From positions 1 to 57,439 of the forward strand of contig BAAFSQ010000039.1 in assembly GCA_054661495.1 (NCBI GenBank): DNA of 57,439 nucleotides, written 5' to 3'. The translations under genes and the position numbers were made by a program. Shown here piece by piece: positions 20,234 to 29,708 of the stretch (the stretch's first letter is position 1; every line of letters starts with the position of its first letter). The stretch comes from Zygophlyctis sp. KS116. Lineage: Eukaryota; Chytridiomycota. The notes under the pieces are model-generated. The model was not told the DNA's origin, did not search any database, and saw nothing but the letters and a program-made list of their open reading frames with translations.

Positions 20234-23200
20234 ATGAGATATCTTTTTAATTGGAGTTTAGTTATCTTATCTATTGGAGCATTTAAACCAAAAAATGATA
20301 ATACTCTTGGTAGCACTAAAGTTGATGGTCAAGCAGTATCGGGCAATCAAAGATTACCATTTCCCGACAACTTGAATGTTGATGATACATTGTTAATTGA
20401 AGCTGTCGATCAAACGGTTGATGAATTTGAACAATTGCTTCAAGAGGATTTTGGACTTTCTATTGACAGCGATGAGGGGATTTTGCCATCTCAGCAGAAT
20501 TCTGATATTTCTGAAAGAGGGGGCACGGTAGAGTCTCTAAAGATATCAAACTTGAAGAATGATGATCCTAAACAAGATGTGAAATTCCCTCCGAAAGCAT
20601 TCAATTCTTTTTTAAATGATGAGTCTACTACTGGTAATTTGATAATAGTTAATTTCTAGATGATGTTCAATACACTTCACATATTGATTATCTTCAGAAC
20701 GATAATCCTGAAATCCCTGATAATACGGAAAAAGGACAGTTTGCAGTTGATGACCCAATTCGTCAAGGGAATCGTATGCACCATTCTGTCTCGCAGTCAA
20801 CAATTGGCGATGATTTTAAAGATCCAGAACATTTAGAAGATGATGAAGATTGGGTTCTAGAGTTTAATAATCAAAAAAGTTCTTCTGAATCAGGAAAGAC
20901 GCCTGCATATCAGCGTACGATCTCGCAGTCAACGATTGACAATGTTGAAGACGCCCAAACTATTGAAAACCCCACGTTTAATGAAGAGATTCCTGAAAAA
21001 GAGAGTGTGGCCAAACATGAAGCTGAGACTTACATTGCTGGTACATTTAAATTATAATTTTTAGAAAATGCCCCTACTAATATAGATTTTTTCCGCAATG
21101 ATATGCCGAAAATTTCTGATAAAATGCTAGGAATAAATTTCGTTATTGATCCATTCCTTCGCCCAGTACGATTTGGAAATAGTAGATCGGAGAAGGTATG
21201 TCATGATTAAAAGCTGATTAATAGATAAAACTACCGACTTATTCAGAACTCAAAATGATGCGATCTATAATCAGAAATCATTTGCTTCAATCTATGAATA
21301 AGGGATATCAATACATGAAAAAAACCAAAAGTATTCCAGCATTTCAATCTACATATATCCCATGGACACTCATTCAAGAGGGTGATATAGTGAACTGGCC
21401 GGTTGGTGTAAAGAGTATTAGACCTTCTAAATTACCAAAATCAGATCAGTTAAAGATATATGAAAATCTGCATAGTATGTATTTTAGCTATGATTCTCTA
21501 AACAGAATTTCTACTCAAGAAAGACGAAATTATCATATCTGGAATAGAAGAGTGATTGAACTTAGTAGAGTCTTGAGTGAAAAATTACAGGAACAGTCTC
21601 AAGGGGCATCTAAACATGTCCCGTGGGACACGTTAAAGCCAGGAGATATAATTGGATGGCCTGATAGCATTGAAACCAGCAGGCCTATTTTCATTGAGCC
21701 TTCGGATTTGAAAAAGATTCTTAAAAATGTGCACATCATGCACTTTAGCCCATCATTTATTGCAAATATTCTACAGTCTAGTTCCGCACATCGGCATGAT
21801 GAATTGGAACAATTGCTTCATGAGGATTCTGGACTTTCTATTGACAGCGATGAGGGGATTTTGCCATCTCAGCAGAATTCTGATATTTCTGAAAGAGGGG
21901 GCACGGTAGAGTCTCTAAAGATATCAAACTTGAAGAATGATGATCCTAAACAAGATGTGAAATTCCCTCCGAAAGCATTCAATTCTTTTTTAAATGATGA
22001 GTCTACTACTGGTAATTTGATAATAGTTAATTTCTAGATGATGTTCAATACACTTCACATATTGATTATCTTCAGAACGATAATCCTGAAATCCCTGATA
22101 ATACGGAAAAAGGACAGTTTGCAGTTGATGACCCAATTCGTCAAGGGAATCGTATGCACCATTCTGTCTCGCAGTCAACAATTGGCGATGATTTTAAAGA
22201 TCCAGAACATTTAGAAGATGATGAAGATTGGTTTCCAGAGCTTAATAATCAGAAACGTTCTTTTGAATCAGGAACGACGACTGCACATCAGCGTACAATC
22301 TCACATTCAACGATTGACAATGTTGAAGAAGCCAAAACTATTGAAAACCCCGCGTTTAATGAAGAGATTCCTGAAATCTTTACTGACGGTATCTTTAATA
22401 ATATTGACGAACAGAAGATGTTTCTTTAAATATTGAATATTTTGATGATGAAATGCCTAAAATTTCTGATTTAAACACGGATGTTGAAAGAGATCAAATA
22501 ATTAATTCAGCACATTCGGCGGAAAACCCCAGACTGGATGATGTACGTTTTACTTTTAAGCTTATCAATAGATAAAACATACGAGGAAGCACCTCCATAG
22601 ATTTTTAGATACAAATCAATTAAAGGATAATGAATTTTCCACCGATCAAGCAACCAAGAATTCAAAAAGGCCTCGCTATGATCCAACTGACGAGACTACA
22701 GTAACAATTCAGAATGCTCCAGATGAAAAACAAGTGATTGATTTAAGTCAAACAGCAGATGAAAAAAAAGTTAATGACTTTACCGATACATCAGACAAAA
22801 CGCATGTTATTGACTTAACTGACGAATCAGATAAAGATAAAGCGCATGTTATTGACTTGACTGATACATCAGAGAATAATCAACTTGATCCTTCAATTGA
22901 TAAAGAGAGTGTGGCCAAACATGAAGCTGAGCCTTACATTGCTGGTACATTTAAATTTTAATTTTTAGATAATGCCCCTACTAATATAGATTTTTTCCGC
23001 AATGATATGCCGAAAATTTCTGATAAAATGCTAGGAATCAATTTCGTTATTGATCCAATCCTTCGCCCAGTACGATATAGAAACAGTAGATCGGAGAAGG
23101 TATGTCATAATTAAAAGCTGATTAATAGATAAAACTACCGACTTATTCAGAATTCAAAACTATGCGATCTAGAATCAGAAATCATTTGCTTCAATCTATG

Positions 23201-23719
23201 AATAAGGGATTTCAATACATGAAAACAACCAAAAGTATTCCAGGATTTCACTCTTCATACATCCCATGGACATTAATTCAAGAGGGTGATCTAGTGAACT
23301 GGCCGGTTGGTGTAAAGAGTATTAGACCTTCTGAATTACCAAAATCAGATCAGTTAAAGATATATGAAAATCTGCCTAGTATATATTTCAGCTATGATTC
23401 TCTAAAAAGAATTTCTACTCAAGAAAGACGAAATGATCATCTCTGGAATAGGGGAGTGATTGAACTTAGTAGAGTCTTGAATGAAAAATTACAGGAACAG
23501 TCTCAAGGGGCATCTATCAATGTCCCATGGGACACGTTAAACCCAGGAGATATTATTGGATGGCCTAATAGCGTTGAAATCAGCAGGCCCATGTTCATAG
23601 AGCCTACGGATTTGGAAAAGATTCTTAAAAATGTGCACAACATAGAGTTTACCCCATCATTTATTACAAATATTATACGATCTAGTTCTGCACATCAACA
23701 TCCATTAGGAATTATATGA
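20234..23719 (+). CDS. Secreted PW/GD/WP family protein, internally duplicated (four modules)
   Basis: Nine exons join in one frame to 1090 residues: 20234-20633, 20660-21040, 21065-21195, 21225-22011, 22038-22388, 22415-22542, 22572-22944, 22969-23099, 23129-23719. Introns are 24-29 nt with phases 1,1,0,1,1,0,1,0. Signal peptide MRYLFNWSLVILSIGA. Each half holds an acidic region, a DMP segment (TNIDFFRNDMPKISDKM then VIDP) and two ~75-residue modules (IPWTLIQEGDIVNWPVGVKS; VPWDTLKPGDIIGWPDS). The first half has no stop and runs straight into a copy of its own N-terminal acidic part at 21798, so this is a fused tandem duplication. The second half has extra exons with four VIDLTD-like motifs and a basic KNSKRPRYD. 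Alternatively two transcripts are made, but no second signal peptide exists at the junction. Function unknown. Confidence 0.75.
20420..20998 (+). repeat. Direct repeat A, copy 1 (partner 21798-22376)
   Basis: From GATGAATT at 20420 the sequence matches 21798 onward at a constant offset of 1378 bp. The first ~435 bp, including a 26-nt intron, are nearly identical (a handful of differences near the start); after about 20855 similarity drops to roughly 85 percent by eye. The near identity of an intron and coding sequence together points to a recent duplication or gene conversion. Confidence 0.92.
20997..21795 (+). repeat. Direct repeat B, copy 1 (partner 22901-23699)
   Basis: Matches 22901-23699 at a constant offset of 1904 bp, with similarity well above 90 percent by eye, including both introns (GTACATTTAAATT... 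and GTATGTCAT...TTAATAG). It encodes the KESVAKHEAE segment, the DMP exon and two PW/GD/WP modules. The offset differs from repeat A by 526 bp because the second unit carries additional sequence (about 22377-22900) lacking in the first. Confidence 0.92.
21798..22376 (+). repeat. Direct repeat A, copy 2 (partner 20420-20998)
   Basis: Second copy, joined in frame to the C-terminal module of the first half (…SSSAHRH|DELEQLL). The first copy of this segment follows a signal peptide 186 bp downstream of its start codon; this one does not, so the duplication copied the body of the gene without its 5' end. Confidence 0.92.
22734..22877 (+). repeat. Array of four VIDLTD-like (SUMO-interacting-type) motifs
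   Basis: Within exon 7 of the 20234 gene four copies of an 11-16 residue unit occur: VIDLSQTADEK, VNDFTDTSDK, VIDLTDESDKDK and VIDLTDTSEN. VIDLT followed by acidic/Ser residues is the canonical hydrophobic-core-plus-acidic-flank SUMO-interacting motif known from PIAS and related proteins. The first copies deviate. This array is absent from the first unit of the same gene. The SUMO reading is inference from motif shape. Confidence 0.6.
22901..23699 (+). repeat. Direct repeat B, copy 2 (partner 20997-21795)
   Basis: Second copy of the module-bearing part; it ends in a genuine stop (tail HPLGII) whereas copy 1 runs on into repeat A copy 2. The replaced tail fixes the recombination point at 21795-21798. 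Confidence 0.92.
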
Positions 23720-24028
23720 TATTCTGAAAAAATAACATTGAATTTATTATATACAGATATATGAGAATTTAATTCTGATGGATTAACAGAGTCCACTGAT
23801 CATGTCGTGCTTTGGCCATCATTTTTTACCAAAAGCATTGGATTGATCAATTGATGCTTTTTAGACTGTCACATGGGATGATTATGATTACCCTGATAAG
23901 ATCAGAAAATACTCTGCTTTTTGATTGCAACTTTTCCTGCTGCGATCAAGTTTTTCCTGCTGCGAATCATTTCGTGGCTCAGCCAAAATTAACTTTAAAT
24001 TCAATTAAATTTGATTCAATTGTAAATC
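23720..24028. other. Intergenic, 309 bp, between two secreted genes
   Basis: No convincing gene in either strand. It holds an imperfect tandem duplication around 23927-23970 (two copies of TTTTCCTGCTGCGA spaced by about 21 bp) and an AT-rich stretch just before the 24029 start. It presumably contains the terminator of the upstream gene and the promoter of the downstream one. Confidence 0.6.
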
Positions 24029-26005
24029 ATGTTGACGCTATTTGTGATTAGTGCACTGTTAAGTATTTGTCCTGGCAATATTGCAATGGACGCCCAAACT
24101 AATTTGGCAAAAACTTCAAATTCTCCTGAAATTATAGATTCTGTGAAATATCCCCTCAAAAAAGCTCCAACGTCTGATTTATCTCTGACAGGGAATGTAC
24201 ATAAGGACCAGTCTCTTCCGATTGTAGTTCCCGAAGAAGCGGAGAAAGAAAGCATGGGTGGTTCCATCACAAAAAATTGGAAATGGCTTGAAGATATTGT
24301 TGAATCCGAAATAAATGAAGATTTGGCAGAGGAAATGGGACTTAGAAATGACGACCAAAGTTCTCTTAATAGTAATAATGAAGTTGATGATCTGCGATTT
24401 GATTATTTAGAGGAACTAGAAATGGTTTTGGACGATATTGAATTTCTTAATGATGAGAATCGAGGTAAAAGTGATTCACATATGTTGACTGTAACCGACT
24501 CGGAACATAGAAAGTCTAATCCTAAGAGGGTTTCACCGGTTCAACGTAAAGTAAGATGGAATTTGCCTGAAAACCATCAAAAAATAGGTCCTGAAAGATT
24601 AAGAAAAGTATCAATGGACGAATCAAAATATAATCAAGTTGGAAGCGGTGATGAATTGGTGTCAGATTCTAGTAGATCTGTGCAAGATGAGAATTTAGAA
24701 CGTGGAAACACTCGGGAAAAAATTTTATATGATAGTGGAGCATTTCCTGATCTTCCTTTAAACAGTATGTCTTTTGAAATTTATATGTAGATGAAATTAA
24801 TTATCCGGCTAATATCGAAGATTTTCATGAAGATATGCCAAAGATTGCGGATGAAATGCAAGGAGTAGAGTTTGAAGTTGATCCATTCGTCAGAGTCAAA
24901 AACGCTGGGAATAAAGAAATAGAAGATTCAGAAATGTTAATTCTACCAGCACAAACGAGTATTGGACGCATAAGTCCTGAGCAAAGTACTACTCAGCAAG
25001 TTCCTATGGTCAAGAGCCGCGATGAAAGTAGCCCAACACAAGTGAGTGATGACCAGGCGGATGTTATGGAAAATGATGACTCAAATTCAGTTGAAACAGA
25101 TGCTTTGTCTTCTGAAGAATTGAAAAGCCTATCTAACGATTTTAATGATATTCCACTCTTTTCGGATGAAATTCCTTACATATCTCTTTCTGGTATATAT
25201 TAAATAGTTTATGGTATAGATGACATTGAATATCCTACAGATATTGACTACTTTCATAATGATATGCCACAAATTGCTGATCAATTAGAAGGCATAGATT
25301 TAGTAGTTGATCCGTATGTACGCAAAGAAGAGGTAAGTGGTTTTCATCAATAATGCACAGAATAAAACCCCCATATATAAGTCAATTAATGGTAAAGAAA
25401 TGCAAAAAAAAATTAATCGTCACCTTTTCCAAAAGATGATTGATGGCATTAGAATTGTATCAGAGACGGAAAATATAAGACCACATAAATTTGTGAATGT
25501 TCCATGGAAATTTCTTAAACCAGGAGATTTAGTGAATTGGCCGCAAGATGTTCAATATACTCGCATTTTTAAACTAAATGCACAGGACTTGCAAAAAGTA
25601 TACGAAAACCTACACAGTATAAATTTCAGTCATGGTGCTTTATTAAGACTTGCTCATTTTGGTAATAAAGACTTGAAGAGTCCTACCAGTTCTAAGGCTG
25701 CTCCATCGGACAAAAATGCTGATGGATGGGGAATGAAAAGAAATTGGATTTCAAAAGTTCTAAATGGAAAACTCAAAGAGCAAACTAATAGAAAATCTGT
25801 TAATGTTCCATGGAGTTCATTAGTCTCTCAAGATATTGTCGGATGGCCTGAAAACGTCAGATTACAAAGGCCATGGTATATACCGACAAAAGATATACAG
25901 CATATTATTGATCGTTTGCCTCTATTAGAATTTAGTAAACAATTCATTGATGATTACATGGCAACTGTACCAGAAGCTGTTGTGAAAAATGCACGCATGA
26001 ATTAG
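24029..26005 (+). CDS. Secreted PW/GD/WP family protein (two modules)
   Basis: Exons 24029-24764, 24791-25192, 25220-25332 and 25361-26005 give 631 residues; introns 26, 27 and 28 nt with phases 1,1,0, the same order as in the 20234 gene. Signal peptide MLTLFVISALLSICPGNIA. Long acidic, Ser-rich region to about residue 380. Two DMP segments open exons 2 and 3: YPANIEDFHEDMPKIADEM and YPTDIDYFHNDMPQIADQL, each followed by a [VI]DP[FY]VR element. The last exon carries two modules, VPWKFLKPGDLVNWPQDVQ and VPWSSLVSQDIVGWPENVR, each followed by a helix-like DL/DIQ...F[SK] stretch. In the second module the G of GD is replaced (SQDI). Function unknown; clearly paralogous to the 20234 gene but much diverged. 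Confidence 0.8.
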
Positions 26006-26291
26006 ACTTGCAAAAATACATATTTTATACAAAGGATTATCTGCATTATGGCCTTGATTTCAACTAGCACATTCTCTTACCCTTTTAATAAATTGTGTTG
26101 ACCATTTGATGTGCTAATTGAGAGAATGACATACCGATTATCGATTTGTAACACTAATGCATAGATTCATCCATCTAACTACTCGATGGTTGGACTTAAA
26201 TGTCTGATTCAGAATCAGTTTTGGGATCATCTGATAAAGTACAAAATCAAGAAACATTAAGAATTATAAACAATTTATTATTGAAAGAAAC

Positions 26292-26495
26292 TTATTCTTG
26301 ATCTTCAATGCATGATTGGATATGACCCATCAGATCTCTATTTTGCTCATACAAACTCTTGATGACCCTTTTAGCTTTCATGAGCTCGATCTGTAAGCTT
26401 TTTTGTTTCTAATGTTATGATAAAAATCTTACAGCCAGTACAGCTTCTAATTCCTCTTGTGCAGACTCCAAATTGTTCAATTCAGATGGGATCAT
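26292..26495 (-). CDS. Small coiled-coil protein (59 residues)
   Basis: Two exons, 26495-26433 and 26408-26292, with a 24-nt intron (GTAAGATT...AACATTAG), give 59 residues: starts MIPSELNNLESAQEELEAVL, continues AKQKSLQIELMKAKRVIKSL and ends near IEDQE. Heptad-like spacing of Leu, Ile and Val through the whole length suggests one coiled coil. The intron is of the local type, and both exons remain open only with it, which argues for a real gene. An in-frame TAG precedes the ATG directly unless it is itself an acceptor of a further upstream exon. I do not recognise the protein; subunits of small helical complexes look like this. Confidence 0.5.
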
Positions 26496-26632
26496 TGGCT
26501 CAACCTAGGCCAAGTCACTAATTTGTCTTTACAGGGTTTGACTTTATACATTATACCAGTTATTATAAACTGTCAAAAGGCGTGAGAATGGGCGGTCGCA
26601 CATGATGATGTCACCATTGTGTTTTAATAACA

Positions 26633-27598
26633 ATGGATGCAGTCGATGCTCCAAAGAGAATTGGCATTGATGATTTGGATTTTGTCCGATATGGTCTGTA
26701 TGGATCAATATTTATAGTGGGAATCAATGCTACTCTTTTCCCTTTAGATACAGTTACAACTATCAGAATGGCTACTAATAATTCATGTGAATCAAGGATT
26801 TCAATTTTTAAATTAGTAAAGAATATGTGGAAAAATGAAGGAATTACAAGGTTTTGGAGAGGAGTTTTGCCGACTGTAATTGGGGGATTACCAGGACAAA
26901 TTACATATTATTCAGCTTATGAGATCATGCAAAAATATACTCAAGGTGTAATTCCAGGAGATGGGGATTTTAATGTCTTTGCTAGAGGATTTATATCAGG
27001 AGCAAGCGCTGAACTTGCAGGTGGGCTTTTTTATGTTCCTGCAGATGTTGTAGCTCAAAGACTTCAAGTGCAAAATTGTTTAGGATTTACTCATAATTGT
27101 AGATTGTATAATGGAGCTACAGATATTATTGGGAAAATCCTGAAATTTGAAGGATTTCTTGGATTTTATCGTGGTTATTTGGCTTATTTGGCTGCTTATG
27201 CTCCTGGATCAGCTGTGCAATGGGGATCTTATGAACTCTCAAAGAAAATGCTATATTCTTTATTCAAGATTATTGAAAACACCGACAATACCAAAGAAAT
27301 TTATTACAAGGAGCAGATTGTTAATGCTACTGCTGGTGGATTAGCTGCAGCTTGTGCTGTTTCTACAAATAATCCACTTGAAGTTTTAAGAATTAGACTT
27401 CAGTTGTTAAATTGTTCAAATCCCAAACATGGTCAGTTTATTAAGGAGGGATATATACCATTGTTTATAAAAATGTATACAGAGGAAGGATGGAGAGTAT
27501 TTTATAAAGGAGTTGGAGTTCGACTGTTTATGGCAGTTCCTACTGCTATGTTGGCTATGAGTGGTTATGAAACTGCAAAATCTTGGGCAGTAGATTAA
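26633..27598 (+). CDS. Mitochondrial carrier, SLC25A44-like
   Basis: Intronless, 321 residues, three ~100-residue carrier repeats with six membrane helices. Signatures: FPLDTVTTIRM (repeat 1, atypical), VPADVVAQRLQVQ (repeat 2) and NPLEVLRIRLQL (repeat 3). The segments RFWRGVLPTVIGGLPGQITY, GFYRGYLAYLAAYAPGSAVQ and VFYKGVGVRLFMAVPTAML match the usual G-x-F-[YW]-[RK]-G pattern, and the SAVQW...YE element with a preceding GFYRGY is like SLC25A44 (branched-chain amino acid carrier) and its relatives. The carrier fold is certain; substrate is inferred weakly. Located in the inner mitochondrial membrane. Confidence 0.88.
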   Translation: MDAVDAPKRIGIDDLDFVRYGLYGSIFIVGINATLFPLDTVTTIRMATNNSCESRISIFKLVKNMWKNEGITRFWRGVLPTVIGGLPGQITYYSAYEIMQKYTQGVIPGDGDFNVFARGFISGASAELAGGLFYVPADVVAQRLQVQNCLGFTHNCRLYNGATDIIGKILKFEGFLGFYRGYLAYLAAYAPGSAVQWGSYELSKKMLYSLFKIIENTDNTKEIYYKEQIVNATAGGLAAACAVSTNNPLEVLRIRLQLLNCSNPKHGQFIKEGYIPLFIKMYTEEGWRVFYKGVGVRLFMAVPTAMLAMSGYETAKSWAVD

Positions 27599-27623
27599 AA
27601 TCTTTTCTATTTTTTTCAAGTTT

Positions 27624-29566
27624 CTATAGAGATGGCAAAATGATGGAGGATTTGTATTCTAAGTGACTGCCTTTTTCATCATTCAACGCCGTCCTATTAA
27701 TGATTTTTTTCTTCAAGCAGGAAAGCTGATTTGCTCTTAATGGTTCTAAATGATAGTGTGGTTGTTTTATCATTGGGGGAAAGGAATTCTGCAGGGTTTG
27801 CTCTGAAAAAAGTTGATTTGTTTCTATTGAAATGGTGACAATTACCTGTATTAATTGCTTTAGCTTTTGATTCAGGGGTGCATGGAATATTCTTGACAAA
27901 AAAGTTTGAAATGAAGTCAGCATGGAGCATAGTTCTAAAATTTAGCAATATCAATAATATACCATTTATAGAAAGACATAAAGTTTCTTGGTTTGCTGAG
28001 GTATAGGAAATGTCATCAATAGTTGCTGATTTCCCTTTATAAGTTTCTACAGGCTGTCTAATTGATAAAACAGACCGAGCTCTTTTCTTAAGAGAAAGTT
28101 CAATTTCTAAATAAGAATTTAATCCAGCAATCAAAGAATCTAACAAATCACAGCAGTATGAATCCATAATTTTAGTGTTTACGTCGATTGATTTTTCCCC
28201 AATAAGATAATGTAGCTCCAAAATTGTTCCTACTGCCCTTCCAAATCCCATTTTCCTGGTATATTTCTTTAGAATTCTATCTTTACAATGTTTTACTAGT
28301 ATATTTAATTTTAAGAATATATTCTGAAGCTTCTTATTGTGAACGTTCAACTGAAATAACCCAATTAGAAGAAGTATATCATTCTTAATTTCATGAGATT
28401 GCATTGAGTTCTCAATCATCGCAAATTTATCCAGCACTGCTATAACAAAGAACATAAAGCAGAAGAAATTTTCCCCGCTTACCAAATGGTTCAAAATTAG
28501 ATCATTTAGATAATTTCTTTCTTGTTCTTGACATGGATAAGTTGACCAGTGTGTGTACATATCCCCCAATCCTGCTTTATGATTCAAAATCTTTAATTTT
28601 TGAAAGGCCATATAGCTTGCAATATTTATATTCTTTGCAGAGACAAAATATTTACATAGTAAACGTTCCATAGAATTGCAAAACTTCTTGACATATTCAG
28701 GCATTGAATAATAAAAGATATTATTACTTGTGTCCAGATTTAAGAATCCGGACTTGATTTTGATATAGATTTGTAATAATTGTAGATATATATTTGTTGA
28801 ATTTACGATTATTCCATCATTTCTAATATATTATCAAGAATGTAGATACAATTCAATCCATTTTAAAATATCTTGCAACTCCTCCAACGACGCTTGAGTT
28901 TTAGATTTTAAAGACAGAATATTAATGTAATCAGATACACATAGATTTAAATTTTTAAATGGGAGTGATAATAACCTTAGTATAATTCGGGAACTTGAAC
29001 TCTTTTGAATAGCTATATTCAATATCCTTCGAAAAATCTTTTCCAGATTACATCTTAAATTAAATAAATAAAGATTACTGACTTATCCAATTCCTTATCC
29101 TTGAATCATCCAGTTCCAAAAAAGCCGTAAATATATTCAGAATATCTATAATTTCATCGTTATATTCCACCAAATGAGCGGTAATCATGGTTTCTATTTT
29201 TTCCAGTAGGATTAATATCAAGTTTGGTGAATTCACTATCATAATTAAACCATTCCTCTGATTTAAGATCTACGAATATTACCGTAGCATAAGCCGCATC
29301 ATTCTTTATATTTAACAGCTGTAATAAGCATTTATAAATAATGCTTCTTCTCTAATTGTCAGTTTTAATTTTAAGATATTCTTGTCCGGACGACCCTGAA
29401 AAGATTTAGGTACCTTTGAGTTACTCTTAAGACATGATATCCAGTGATTAAGAAAATTAGGCTGCAATAATAGTCCTCTTTGAATCGTTTTATCCTTGCA
29501 TATTTCATCAAATTTTAAAAAAGATTCAGATGTGTCCGAACTAAAGAAAATAATGATATCTTCCAT
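27624..29566 (-). CDS. Unrecognised alpha-helical protein, multi-exon
   Basis: Starts MEDIIIFFSSDTSESFLKFD at 29566. Joined exons run through a segment ATRNGLIMIVNSPNLILILL...EYNDEIIDILNIFTAFLEL, IAIQKSSSSRIILRLLSLPF, then (27-nt intron at about 28830-28856) NDGIIVNSTNIYLQLLQIYI into a long helical stretch MERLLCKYFVSAKNINIASY and beyond, about 600 residues. The N-terminal helices faintly recall formin GBD/FH3 armadillo regions, but there is no FH1 or FH2. The first intron is ambiguous: either a 26-nt GC-AG intron or a ~95-nt GT-AG intron ending at the same acceptor. The last 22-nt intron (27865-27886) decides between ends at 27624 and 27697; I prefer 27624 because the donor GTAATT is common here. 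Confidence 0.5.
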
Positions 29567-29708
29567 TGAGCGACGTAAGTTTGAGAATGTCCCGATCAGT
29601 AACTAAAATACTTTCAACATGAGCGCAACTATTGGAAAGCTATTAGTAATGGAATTTATAAAGTTTGGACACTCTACAAAAAGATAAATTTGCAATTAGA
29701 AAATTCAA

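Noticed and set aside
20234-23719. Treating this as two separate genes
   Set aside because: No start codon with signal peptide and no stop lie at the junction 21795-21798, and all exon phases continue across it. Kept as an alternative in the entry.
26200-26301. 34-codon plus-strand frame (MSDSESVLGSSDKV...)
   Set aside because: Short, no homology, and overlaps the end of the small coiled-coil gene on the other strand.
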